DNA of 64,000 nucleotides from Chryseobacterium polytrichastri (GTDB lineage Bacteria > Bacteroidota > Bacteroidia > Flavobacteriales > Weeksellaceae): assembly GCF_900142445.1 (NCBI RefSeq), contig NZ_FRAV01000017.1:1-64000 (forward strand), in the 5' to 3' direction. Below the pieces are notes generated by a model. The model was given only the letters and a program-made list of their open reading frames with translations, was not told where the DNA came from and ran no database searches. How positions within the stretch are numbered: the first letter of the stretch is position 1; each line of letters begins with the position of its first letter. The position numbers were made by a program, and so were the translations under genes. Shown piece by piece: positions 17,172-26,204 of the stretch.

Positions 17172-18555
17172 CTCCTTCTTTTGCTTTATAAGTTTCACCT
17201 GAGATTTTCAAAATCGATTTTAATTCTGCCTGTGCAATTACAGGGAATGTTCTTGCGTATAATAAGAATAATACAGAGAAGAATCCGATTGTTCCTAAGT
17301 ATACACCTACATCAATAATCGTTGGCTTAAACATTGTCCAAGATCCAGGTAAGTAGTCTCTAGAAAGGTTGATAACAATAATATCAAAACGTTCGAACCA
17401 CATACCGATGTTAATGATTAATGCAATAATAAATGTTGCAATAATATTTGTTCTTACTCTCTTGAACCAGAATAATGCAGGGATAATTAAGTTACAAGTA
17501 ATCAATGCCCAGAAAGCCCACCAGTAAGGACCAGTTGCTGCACCTGGAGAAAGATAAGTAAAGTCTTCAAATCTTGATCCTGAATACCATCCGATAAAAT
17601 ATTCTGTTCCGTAAGCTACAGTTACCATACCACCTGTTAATATGATTACGATGTTCATAATTTCGATATGATACATTGTAATATAGTCTTCTAGGTGACA
17701 AACTTTTCTAGCAATCAACAATAGTGTTTGTACCATTGCAAATCCTGAGAAGATTGCTCCAGCAACGAAGTAAGGAGGATAGATCGTAGAGTGCCATCCT
17801 TTAATAACCGAAGTTGCGAAGTCAAAAGATACAGTAGTGTGTACTGAGAATACAAGTGGAGTTGCTAAACCTGCAAGAACCAAAGATAGTTCTTCGAATC
17901 TCTGCCAGTGTTTTGCTTTACCACCCCAACCGAATGCTAGGAATGTATAAATTTTCTTTGTCCAAGGAGTTTTTGCTCTATCTCTGATCATCGCAAAGTC
18001 AGGGATTAATCCCATGAACCAGAATACGGTTGATACTGAGAAATACGTAGAGATCGCAAATACGTCCCAAAGTAGAGGAGAGTTGAAGTTCCCCCAAAGA
18101 GAACCAAACTGGTTAGGTAAAGGGAAAACCCAGTATCCTACCCAAACTCTACCCATGTGGATAACAGGGAAGATTGCCGCCTGAACAACCGCGAAGATAG
18201 TCATCGCCTCAGCTGAACGGTTTACAGACATTCTCCAACGCTGTCTAAATAATAATAATACTGCGGAGATAAGTGTTCCGGCGTGACCGATACCTACCCA
18301 CCATACGAAGTTGGTAATATCCCAACCCCAGTTAATAGTTCTGTTAAGCCCCCATGCTCCAATACCTGTTCCGATAGTATAAGCGATACAGCCGAATCCG
18401 TAGATGAAAAGAACTAAGGCTGCATATAGTGATACCCACCATAATTTTCCTGCTCTTTCTTCGATAGGTCGTGCGATATCTTCCGTAATATCGTGATAAG
18501 TTTTGTGACCAATAATTAGAGGTTCCCTTATCGGAGCTTCGTAATGTCCTGACAT
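17158..18555 (-). CDS. actC: Alternative complex III subunit ActC (NrfD/PsrC-like quinol-oxidising subunit)
   Basis: 465 residues, about ten membrane helices. ActC belongs to the NrfD/PsrC family and carries the quinol site beside the ActB iron-sulfur domain. Typical stretches are NFVWWVGIGHAGTLISA, FPVIHMGRVWVGYWVFPLPN and FAISTYFSVSTVFW. Located 25 bases after actB. Confidence 0.95.
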   Translation of the reverse strand: MSGHYEAPIREPLIIGHKTYHDITEDIARPIEERAGKLWWVSLYAALVLFIYGFGCIAYTIGTGIGAWGLNRTINWGWDITNFVWWVGIGHAGTLISAVLLLFRQRWRMSVNRSAEAMTIFAVVQAAIFPVIHMGRVWVGYWVFPLPNQFGSLWGNFNSPLLWDVFAISTYFSVSTVFWFMGLIPDFAMIRDRAKTPWTKKIYTFLAFGWGGKAKHWQRFEELSLVLAGLATPLVFSVHTTVSFDFATSVIKGWHSTIYPPYFVAGAIFSGFAMVQTLLLIARKVCHLEDYITMYHIEIMNIVIILTGGMVTVAYGTEYFIGWYSGSRFEDFTYLSPGAATGPYWWAFWALITCNLIIPALFWFKRVRTNIIATFIIALIINIGMWFERFDIIVINLSRDYLPGSWTMFKPTIIDVGVYLGTIGFFSVLFLLYARTFPVIAQAELKSILKISGETYKAKEGDEHH

Positions 18556-18580
18556 TTTTTACCTATTTATTATTTAAACT

Positions 18581-21500
18581 TTATTTTTCTACTCTGTTTC
18601 TTACTTTAGTGTGATAGAACACGTTTGGCTTGGTTCCGATCTCTTCTAGTAAATAATATCTTCTGTTACTAGAATATAGTTTTCTAATTTCAGATTCTTT
18701 GTCATTCATGTCTCCAAACTTCATAGATCCTGTAGAACAAGCTGATGCACACGCAACAGAGTCCTGGAATTCATGGTCTGTAACTTTTCTTCCTTCTTTC
18801 TTAGCTGTAAGAATAGTTGCCTGAGTCTTTTGGATACACATTGAACATTTCTCCATAACCCCTCTTGTTCTTACAACAACATCCGGGTTAAGAACCATTC
18901 TTCCTAAATCGTTATTTTGATTAAAGTCGAATTTATCATTCAAGTTATATGTAAACCAGTTGAAACGTCTTACTTTGTACGGACAGTTGTTTGCACAATA
19001 TCTAGTACCAATACATCTGTTGTAAGCCATGTGGTTTTGACCTTGCTTACTGTGAGAAGTAGCCGCTACCGGACATACAGTTTCACATGGAGCGTGGTTA
19101 CAGTGCTGACACATTACCGGCTGGAAAATCACATCAGGACTTTCGTTTGGCTCGATTAAGATGTTGTATAAGTTAGGAACGTTAAGTCCTCTGTCAATAC
19201 CTTCTTTAGTTTCGATCTTTTCTTTAGCAGAGTAGTAACGGTCAATTCTTAACCAATACATATCTCTAGACATTCTGATCTCTTCTTTACCTACAACAGG
19301 AACGTTGTTTTCTGCCTGACAAGCAATAATACATGCTCCACAACCAGTACAAGAGTTCAAGTCAACAGACAAGTTGAAGTGAGGACCATCTGTATCATCG
19401 AATGCATCCCAAAGGTCAATTTTACCTGCTGGAAGTGCACCGCTAATAGTGTGGTACTCCAAAGGCTTGTTCCATCCTTTGTGTTCGTCATCAAATGCTA
19501 CGTTAATATATTCAGCTAAAGGAACTTCTTTAGCGATCTCATAACGTCCCATTAGTGTATTTTGAAGCTGGATACCAGCAAACTCATGATCTTCACCTGT
19601 TTTTTCAATCTTAGCATTTGAAATAGCCAAGTTAGAACCATCAAATAAAGGATAAGCGTTTACACCTGTATCAGCAGTAGCTCCTGAGTTTTTCTTACCA
19701 TATCCAAGCGCAAGACCAACTGATCCGTCTGCTTGTCCTGGCTGAATGAATACAGGAACGTCTTTTATTGTTACTCCGTTTACAGTAAGGTTTACGATTG
19801 AACCATCCAACTGCATTCTAGCATTAAGATCGTTTTCAATACCTAATCTTTCTGCATCTTTAGGAGAAATTGTCAAGTAGTTATCCCAAGACATTCTAGT
19901 GATTGGATCTGGTAATTCCTGCAACCAAGGGTTGTTTGCCTGAGTACCATCTCCCATTGCAGTCGTAGTATATAATACTAATTCTAGATCGGAAGCTTTG
20001 AAGTTTCCTAATTCTGCAACAGCTTGAGCACCATTTCCACCTGCATAAGACAACATTGTTGCATTATTAGAAGGAACGATACCGTTATATAAAGCTTTAT
20101 TGAAAGAAGTTGCTCCTAAGATTGAAGCAGAACTTGCTTTTAAATAATCGTAATAGTTATTAGCAGCATTGTTTTTTCCATTTTTCCAAACCAATAGAGA
20201 TTCTTCAATCTGTCTTGATTTATAGATCTTTTGGATCGTAGGCTGCATTAATGTATAAACTCCAGTCTGAGGCTCCATATCACCCCAAGATTCTAGCCAG
20301 TTAGCTACAGGAATTACAGCTTTCGCTGCTTTGTACATTTCATTTTTCTTATCTGCAACAGCAACTACACAAGCAACTTTAGATAAAGATTTTTTGAAAT
20401 CTTCTCCTTTTGGATGAGAGTAGATAGGATCTACGTTGTTTGTAATTAATACTCCAACTTGTCCTGCATTTACCCATCCTAAGAATTCGTTATATTTTGC
20501 TTGGTCAAATTCTCTTAAGAAGTTCGCTTTACCAGTGAAAGCTACTGATCCTAATTTTTGGTTGATTAAGTGTGCAAGAACCTGAGCTCCTTTAGAACCG
20601 TCAGCCAATACAACAGCTTTGTTGCCTTTAGCTTGTAATTCTTTAACGATCTCAACAGCAATCTTATCAGAAGCAGCGCCTCCTCCTACGATTGCATTGT
20701 AAACTTCAACTAACGTTTTGTTTACAGCACTTGGCTTTAATCTATATCTTGAGTCAGCATTAGCACCAGTTAAAGACATGTTTGATTCCACTTGGATGTG
20801 TCTCAACATGCTTGCTCCCGGTTTTCTTGCCTCAGCAAAAGAAGTTTCCAAACTTCCAGCGTTGTAATCTCCTAAGAAATCTGCCTGGAAAGAAACTACT
20901 AATTCAGAACCTTTAAGATCGTAAACAGGTAATGCTCTTTGTCCGAATACTTCCTGAGCAGCATCTAATCCTGCAGAGTAAGGGAAAGCATCAAAAGTTA
21001 CCAATTCAGCTGTAGGATATTTTGCTTTAAAATCAGCGAATAACTTTTTGAAAGTAGGTGAAGCAAAAGACTGAGATAAAAGAACGATTTTCTTTCCTGC
21101 TGCTTTAGCCTCTTCTAATCCTTTAAGAACGAAATCATCTACTTTATCGAAAGTTTCGTCTTTACCATCTAGCTTAGGTTGCTTTACTTTATCATTATCA
21201 TAAAGAGAAAGTACAGCTGCCTGAGCTCTAGCGTTAGTTTTACCTAAATCACCAGCAGCCGGGTTAGGATCAATCTTGATAGGTCTACCTTCACGAGTCT
21301 TTACTAAAACACTAGCGAAATCGAATCCATCAAAATATGTTGAAGCGTAGTAATTTGGAACCCCAGGAATAATATCATGAGGTTTTACCACGTAAGGAAT
21401 CGTTTTAATTACCGGAGCTTCACAAGCAGCAAGCGTTACCGCCGCTGTAGAGAATCCTAGTAACTTTAAGAAATCTCTTCTTGAAGTACTTGATCCGTTT

Positions 21501-21628
21501 TGTTCAGCATCTCCAAGGAAATCTTCTACCGGAATTTCTTCCTGAAACTCTTTCTGAGCCAGCTTATTATTTAAAGCTGGGTCTTTAAGTTCATGAATAC
21601 TTCTAAATTGTATTTTGTTTGAAGCCAT
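18581..21628 (-). CDS. actB: Alternative complex III subunit ActB (molybdopterin-like plus iron-sulfur domain)
   Basis: 1015 residues. A Tat motif SRRDFLKLLGFS (Arg50-Arg51) runs into a lipobox with Cys69 (LAAC), so it should be a Tat-exported lipoprotein. The middle is a molybdopterin-oxidoreductase-like fold that lacks cofactor in characterised complexes. The C-terminal third has four ferredoxin-type cysteine groups (CTGCGACIIAC, CQHCNHAPCETVC, CIGTRYCANNC, CSMC...CASAC). Electrons pass from ActC through these clusters to the hemes of ActA. Confidence 0.96.
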   Translation of the reverse strand: MASNKIQFRSIHELKDPALNNKLAQKEFQEEIPVEDFLGDAEQNGSSTSRRDFLKLLGFSTAAVTLAACEAPVIKTIPYVVKPHDIIPGVPNYYASTYFDGFDFASVLVKTREGRPIKIDPNPAAGDLGKTNARAQAAVLSLYDNDKVKQPKLDGKDETFDKVDDFVLKGLEEAKAAGKKIVLLSQSFASPTFKKLFADFKAKYPTAELVTFDAFPYSAGLDAAQEVFGQRALPVYDLKGSELVVSFQADFLGDYNAGSLETSFAEARKPGASMLRHIQVESNMSLTGANADSRYRLKPSAVNKTLVEVYNAIVGGGAASDKIAVEIVKELQAKGNKAVVLADGSKGAQVLAHLINQKLGSVAFTGKANFLREFDQAKYNEFLGWVNAGQVGVLITNNVDPIYSHPKGEDFKKSLSKVACVVAVADKKNEMYKAAKAVIPVANWLESWGDMEPQTGVYTLMQPTIQKIYKSRQIEESLLVWKNGKNNAANNYYDYLKASSASILGATSFNKALYNGIVPSNNATMLSYAGGNGAQAVAELGNFKASDLELVLYTTTAMGDGTQANNPWLQELPDPITRMSWDNYLTISPKDAERLGIENDLNARMQLDGSIVNLTVNGVTIKDVPVFIQPGQADGSVGLALGYGKKNSGATADTGVNAYPLFDGSNLAISNAKIEKTGEDHEFAGIQLQNTLMGRYEIAKEVPLAEYINVAFDDEHKGWNKPLEYHTISGALPAGKIDLWDAFDDTDGPHFNLSVDLNSCTGCGACIIACQAENNVPVVGKEEIRMSRDMYWLRIDRYYSAKEKIETKEGIDRGLNVPNLYNILIEPNESPDVIFQPVMCQHCNHAPCETVCPVAATSHSKQGQNHMAYNRCIGTRYCANNCPYKVRRFNWFTYNLNDKFDFNQNNDLGRMVLNPDVVVRTRGVMEKCSMCIQKTQATILTAKKEGRKVTDHEFQDSVACASACSTGSMKFGDMNDKESEIRKLYSSNRRYYLLEEIGTKPNVFYHTKVRNRVEK

Positions 21629-21650
21629 TTATACTTCTAATTTTTAGTTA

Positions 21651-23012
21651 TTAATAATGACATTTACCACACTCAAGACCTCCAATTGCATCTACAGTAA
21701 TCTTACCTTCTGTTTGAGGGTATTGCTTCTTAAGCTTGTCGTGTAGATTCTTGAAGTATTCTTTATTATAACCGTTGTTCATATCAACTTCTGTAGTTCT
21801 GTGACATTCAATACACCATCCCATTGTGAAGTCATTAGCCATTTGAACAACATTCATTGTATCAATTTTTCCGTGACAAGCTTTACAAACAACATCAATT
21901 TTGTTATCTGGATTTTTCTTGTTGAAAGAATTAATGATTGCCTGCTCACCTGCTACTACGTGTTGAGAGTGGTTGAAGTACACGAAATCTGGCATGTTGT
22001 GAATTCTTGTCCATTCTACCGGTTGAGTTTTACCTGTATACTGTTGCTTTTCAGAATCCCAACCTGTCGCAGCATAAATCTTCTGGATTTCTCCGTCATA
22101 GAATGCTTTGTCTTTTCCAGGCTCCATGTAATGTTTAGCATTGTATTCAGAAATTGTTCTGTGACAGTTCATACAAACGTTCATAGAAGGAATTTCAGAT
22201 ACCTTACCGTATTTAGCACTAGAGTGACATAACTGACAGTCAATTTTCTGTTCTCCAGCGTGGATTTTGTGAGAGAAGTAGATAGGCTGTTCTGGCTTAT
22301 ATCCTTTGTAAACCCCGATCCACATGACCCAGTTCCAAATTCCATAAGTAGCCAAAATAGCTAGAATTGCTAATGCTCCTTTACCGATGTAGTGGTATTT
22401 CTCATAGATTTCACTGAAAGAACGAACTCTAGTTTCGTTAAGTCCAGCTAAGTCTTCAGATTGACCTAATTTAACTAATTGTCTTAGTTTAATTAAGATC
22501 CAAACCAATAATGCTGCAATAGCAAGAAGTGAAATAATAACAACACTTGTTGTAGTATTGTTTGCAGGAGCCGCTGCTGCTGCATCTGTACCAGTAGCTG
22601 TTGTAGCAGCTGGTTCCGGTTCTGGAGCCGGAGGATTAGTGGTAAAAGCTAAGATGTCATCAATATCCTTATCTGTAAGATTCGGAAACTGCAACATTTC
22701 AGTCTTGTTAAATTTTTCAAAAATCTCATTGGCGTATTTATCGCCAGATGCTCTCAGAGCTTTGTTGTCCTTGATCCACTTGTGAAGCCAATCTTTGTCT
22801 ACACCACCCTCTGTCTTTACACGTTCTACAACCCCTTTCAACGGAGGCCCTATTACTTGTTTGTCCAGTGCGTGACATGCAGTACAATTCGCTTTGAAAA
22901 GTTTCTCACCGTTTTTAGGATCGCCGTCTTGCCCGTAAATTGAAGCACTGGTCGATAGCAATAAGCCTATTGCGATCAACGTTTGTTTATAATGCTTTCT
23001 CCAACTAATCAT
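21651..23012 (-). CDS. actA: Alternative complex III subunit ActA, cytochrome c with six heme motifs
   Basis: 453 residues, first gene of the act operon. A signal peptide is followed by a class I cytochrome c domain (CTACH at 43-47), a Pro/Ala-rich linker (about 128-152), two membrane segments (about 155-177 and 209-232), and a multiheme domain with CXXCH at 259, 280, 376, 400 and 448. The last five correspond to the pentaheme ActA of characterised complexes; the first is an extra fused monoheme domain. Electrons reach it from ActB. Confidence 0.93.
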   Translation of the reverse strand: MISWRKHYKQTLIAIGLLLSTSASIYGQDGDPKNGEKLFKANCTACHALDKQVIGPPLKGVVERVKTEGGVDKDWLHKWIKDNKALRASGDKYANEIFEKFNKTEMLQFPNLTDKDIDDILAFTTNPPAPEPEPAATTATGTDAAAAAPANNTTTSVVIISLLAIAALLVWILIKLRQLVKLGQSEDLAGLNETRVRSFSEIYEKYHYIGKGALAILAILATYGIWNWVMWIGVYKGYKPEQPIYFSHKIHAGEQKIDCQLCHSSAKYGKVSEIPSMNVCMNCHRTISEYNAKHYMEPGKDKAFYDGEIQKIYAATGWDSEKQQYTGKTQPVEWTRIHNMPDFVYFNHSQHVVAGEQAIINSFNKKNPDNKIDVVCKACHGKIDTMNVVQMANDFTMGWCIECHRTTEVDMNNGYNKEYFKNLHDKLKKQYPQTEGKITVDAIGGLECGKCHY

Positions 23013-23056
23013 TTAAATTATCTTATGTTAGTAAAATATTGAACCAATCAATCCCG

Positions 23057-23064
23057 CAAAAATA
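23057..23064 (-). promoter_or_regulatory. Candidate -7 element of the act operon
   Basis: TATTTTTG on the minus strand, 44 bases before the actA ATG. No clear TTTG 20 bases upstream, so only half of the consensus is present. Confidence 0.4.
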
Positions 23065-23147
23065 ATATTTTTAACAGGAATTTAACGGCATAACAAGAGG
23101 GGAAAATGTCATTTGTGGTTAATTTGTATTAATTCTAAATAACTTCG

Positions 23148-23179
23148 TTTGGCATAATTTTTTAATTTGTATAAATTTG
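23148..23179 (+). promoter_or_regulatory. Promoter of the SPOR-domain gene
   Basis: TTTG (23148-23151), 20 bases, TAAATTTG (23172-23179): full match to the Bacteroidetes consensus, with the same 20-base spacing as the suf promoter. Start expected near 23186, leaving a leader of about 9 bases. Confidence 0.65.
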
Positions 23180-23194
23180 CGGAAACAAGTTTAA

Positions 23195-23734
23195 ATGAAA
23201 AATTTAATCAAAATATTTTTAGTACTATCATTATTTGGGTTTTATAATATTGATGCACAGCAGATTGTGAAGAAAGATACTTTGTCTGGAACAGAGCTAG
23301 TGATCTCTATGGATCCTAAAGTGAGTGATGCTTTGGGGAATTTAGAAGATAAATGTTCCAAAGTAGCAACCAATAATTCATCTAAAGTTACTGATGATGA
23401 GGGTTCTTATACTAGGCCTGCAAAAATATATGTTCCCAATAGGGAGCTTACTAATGCTGAAATTTGTAGAAAAAACCCACGAATTTTAGGATATAAGCTT
23501 CAAATTACGACGGTAAAGAGTAATGAAGAGGCGAATGAGGTGAAATCTTATTTCAGAAAACGATTTCCAAATTTGAAGGTTGAAACGGATGCTTCTTTGA
23601 GACCGAATTATAAAATTTTGGCAGGAAGTTATTTTACAAAACAAAGTGCAGCTTCAGATTTATCTAAAGTAAGAGAGTATTTTAAATCGGCAACTCCTGT
23701 TCAATACAGAATTTTCTGCGCAGAGGCAAAATAA
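23195..23734 (+). CDS. Exported SPOR-domain protein
   Basis: 179 residues with a signal peptide (FGFYNIDAQ). The C-terminal about 75 residues (YKLQITTVKSNEEANEVKSY ... NYKILAGSYFTKQSAASDL) match the SPOR fold, which binds denuded peptidoglycan glycans in other bacteria. The middle part is short and has two Cys (KCSKVA, EICRKN). It is divergent from the act operon and ends at its own terminator. A role at the septum or cell wall is inferred from the domain only. Confidence 0.8.
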   Translation: MKNLIKIFLVLSLFGFYNIDAQQIVKKDTLSGTELVISMDPKVSDALGNLEDKCSKVATNNSSKVTDDEGSYTRPAKIYVPNRELTNAEICRKNPRILGYKLQITTVKSNEEANEVKSYFRKRFPNLKVETDASLRPNYKILAGSYFTKQSAASDLSKVREYFKSATPVQYRIFCAEAK

Positions 23735-23760
23735 TATTTTGTAGAAATATAAAGAAAACT

Positions 23761-23787
23761 AAAGCTGAGAATTTTCTCAGCTTTTTT
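23761..23787 (+). terminator. Bidirectional terminator after the SPOR gene
   Basis: Stem AAAGCTGAGAA / TTCTCAGCTTT (23761-23784) followed by a T run. It sits between convergent genes and touches the stop of the minus-strand membrane protein. Confidence 0.8.
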
Positions 23788-25073
23788 TATTGGTAGTATT
23801 GATTTAAAAACCAGAAAAATTCTGTCATTCTTACGTAGTTGTTGAGTAATAAATACACAAATAAAATACTTACAGTAACTGTTAAAAATGATAAGATTTT
23901 AGGAAACGATTTATAAGAATAAAATAGCCATCCCAATAATAAAGGATATACAAAAACAAAGTGTCCACCGTATATATAGGCGGTATGAAGTCCAAATTTC
24001 ATAATACAATGTATGATGATATCGATAAAGAATGAGATCATAAGTATTTGGACGAATTTGTTTTTGAAATTTTTTATATAACTCCAAAAAACCAATATTA
24101 AAAGGATTAGAATAAATACATAAGGGAGCCAAGAAGTATAAGTATCCATAAGTAAGGCTTTGAAATCGAAGCCTTTCATGTTGTTTTTATTACGAATAAT
24201 AAAGCTTGGGAATAATATATTTCCTCCAAAAAAGTAGGAGAGAATCATGTCCCAAATCGGGGTAGATTTTACATTAGAGAACTTTTCATACTGACTGTTT
24301 GTCTTTGAAAATATGTTTTCATATTTGAAATTAATTCTATTTAAATATAACAGGATAAAACAAATGAGGGTTAAGGTAACTCTTAAAGCGGCATTTCCGA
24401 ATTTCTTCCAATTCCTAAAAATATCTTTTTCAAATGCTATCGGAACAAAAACTTTTACAATATTTGTTATCGTAAGTCCTCCAATAGAAACACCTGCTAA
24501 TATAAGAGGTATGGTAGGGATTTTTTCTTCTTTTTTGGTTTTTATTGCTGCGTAATGATTGAATAAAGTCAATAGAAACAGAGTGTATGTGAAATTTTCA
24601 GGGGTAAAAGAAAGAATGATAGGGGTTGAAAATGTTCCGAAAAATATGATAATTAAAAAGGTGATAAACAAGGGAAGGTTGATAATGTTCTTAAGGTATT
24701 TAAAGATTTGAACCATGCTTAAGCTAACCATTAAAGTACTCATCCAAGCTAATGCTAATCTGAAAACTGCATTTGTTTTTCCATCAGAAAGATACAAAGC
24801 GATTTCTCTGATCCAATTAAAAAAATAATAGGAGAGTGGATGTCTTTCAAAGCTTCCTCCTGTCATGACAATAGAACGGTTGTCAAAACTAAAATAGGCG
24901 TCCCACGGAATTCTCTCATCAAAAATAATCCGATAATCTAAGGCGATATACCAGCCTAAAATTCCGTAAGTAATGATGAAGAATGTGAATACTCCAAGCT
25001 CCGAATATGAGTAGGGAAGAATGAGCTTGAAAAAGCTGTTGAATTTAGATTTAATAGTAGCAATAAACACCAT
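23787..25073 (-). CDS. Polytopic membrane protein, possibly glycosyltransferase-C-like (DUF6080-like)
   Basis: About 429 residues with roughly ten hydrophobic helices. A large first loop contains DERIPWDAYFSFDNRS and GGSFERHPLSYYFFNW, which recalls the acidic first-loop region of GT-C glycosyltransferases. I believe it belongs to the Bacteroidetes DUF6080 group, but this is from memory. The start is one of two adjacent ATG codons (25076 or 25073). Isolated gene between two terminators; function unknown. Confidence 0.65.
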   Translation of the reverse strand: MVFIATIKSKFNSFFKLILPYSYSELGVFTFFIITYGILGWYIALDYRIIFDERIPWDAYFSFDNRSIVMTGGSFERHPLSYYFFNWIREIALYLSDGKTNAVFRLALAWMSTLMVSLSMVQIFKYLKNIINLPLFITFLIIIFFGTFSTPIILSFTPENFTYTLFLLTLFNHYAAIKTKKEEKIPTIPLILAGVSIGGLTITNIVKVFVPIAFEKDIFRNWKKFGNAALRVTLTLICFILLYLNRINFKYENIFSKTNSQYEKFSNVKSTPIWDMILSYFFGGNILFPSFIIRNKNNMKGFDFKALLMDTYTSWLPYVFILILLILVFWSYIKNFKNKFVQILMISFFIDIIIHCIMKFGLHTAYIYGGHFVFVYPLLLGWLFYSYKSFPKILSFLTVTVSILFVYLLLNNYVRMTEFFWFLNQYYQ

Positions 25074-25100
25074 CAAAATTTTTTACAAAAGTAAAAATAA

Positions 25101-25126
25101 AAAGCTCACCAAAATTGGTGAGCTTT
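25101..25126 (-). terminator. Terminator after the T9SS cargo gene
   Basis: Stem AAAGCTCACC / GGTGAGCTTT with six-base loop, followed on the minus strand by TTTTTATTTTTAC. Lies 22 bases past the stop. Confidence 0.85.
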
Positions 25127-25147
25127 AAAAGATTATGTAGAAAGTAA

Positions 25148-26113
25148 TTATTCTTTGATTACTTTTTCTGTAGTTGCTGTTCCATCTGCGAATTCAACTT
25201 GTACTAGATATGCTCCTTTTGGAAGAGAAGAAATATCTACTTTATCAGATGTTGATCTCAATACTGATTTTCCTGAGAAGTCTAACACTGTTGAAGATTT
25301 AATTTTTTTATCAGTTTTGATATTGATTTCTCCTTTTGTTGGGTTAGGATAGATGTTTGTTGCTTTTGCGTTTGCTTTTGATGTTTCATTTGTAGCAAGT
25401 ACACCTGTAGCAGTGATTTTTACATCGTCAAGCATAAACATATATTTATCTGAAGACATGTATTGGAATCCTACTCTTATAGTTTGTCCAGCATAAGCAT
25501 CTAGGTTGATCGTAACTTGTTGCCACGCCGCATAAGGAGCTGTTGATGTTGATGGTGTTGAAACAATAGTAAAATTAGCCGCTGAAGTGGGAGTTCCACT
25601 TCCTGTATAAACTCCTACTTTATAGCTTTCTGCAAAATTTGGTGATAAAGCTTTTACCCAGAAAGTCAAAATGTTTGCACTTGTACCCAAAGTAACAACA
25701 GGAGTGATAAGCCAATCGTTATTAGCGGTTGCTCCTCCAGTAGTAGACGGTACAGCTGCCCAAGATACAGCAGATTTTTGACCTCCATGAGCTGTAAAAT
25801 TTCTTACTTCTTCATCTACACCAGGAGTTACGGTAAGGTTATTTGTTGCGTTACTTGCCGAAAGGTTAAATATTTGGAATGCCATTATACCATTTCTGTT
25901 ATTCCAAGTAGGGCTCCATGTTGTTACATCATTAATGACAGGTCCCCCCCCTGTATATGTGGTTAAACCATCTAGGTCTAATGTTTGCCAATTTCCAAAA
26001 CCTGTAATCGCAAAATTCGTATAAGACTCAAAGCCTTCATCTAGTAGTGTTGTTTGAGCTTGAGTAACCGCTCCGGTAACTAGTAAACTTAAAGATAGTA
26101 GAATTTTTTTCAT
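25148..26113 (-). CDS. T9SS type A cargo protein with choice-of-anchor J domain
   Basis: 321 residues from the ATG at 26113 (MKKILLSLSLLVTGAVTQAQ, a clear signal peptide). The open frame runs 45 codons further upstream into selO but that part is not signal-like. Residues about 20-225 resemble the choice-of-anchor J beta-sandwich (LDEGFES start, SWAAVP, NDWLITPVVTL, LDDVKI). The C-terminus is a type A sorting domain (NIYPNPTKGEINI ... LPKGAYLVQV ... EKVIKE), which directs secretion by the type IX system and surface attachment. A G8 tract interrupts the coding region at 25944-25951. Confidence 0.88.
   Translation of the reverse strand: MKKILLSLSLLVTGAVTQAQTTLLDEGFESYTNFAITGFGNWQTLDLDGLTTYTGGGPVINDVTTWSPTWNNRNGIMAFQIFNLSASNATNNLTVTPGVDEEVRNFTAHGGQKSAVSWAAVPSTTGGATANNDWLITPVVTLGTSANILTFWVKALSPNFAESYKVGVYTGSGTPTSAANFTIVSTPSTSTAPYAAWQQVTINLDAYAGQTIRVGFQYMSSDKYMFMLDDVKITATGVLATNETSKANAKATNIYPNPTKGEINIKTDKKIKSSTVLDFSGKSVLRSTSDKVDISSLPKGAYLVQVEFADGTATTEKVIKE
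25944..25951 (-). repeat. G8 homopolymer inside the T9SS cargo gene
   Basis: Eight G on the coding strand encode part of Thr-Gly-Gly-Gly-Pro near the N-terminus of the mature protein. It is by far the longest G/C run I see in this AT-rich window, and is of a size that can slip. Confidence 0.6.
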
Positions 26114-26204
26114 AATATTTTTTATTTTATGTAAAAATAACAAAAAAAACCAGGATAATGAAAAAAGCTCATTGAAAAAGGAGTATTGATTGTGGATTAA
26201 TAAT

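Noticed and set aside
21801..22232. 143-codon plus-strand frame opposite actA
   Set aside because: Antisense shadow of the well-supported ActA gene; composition is Cys/His/Asn-rich as expected from reversed heme-motif codons.
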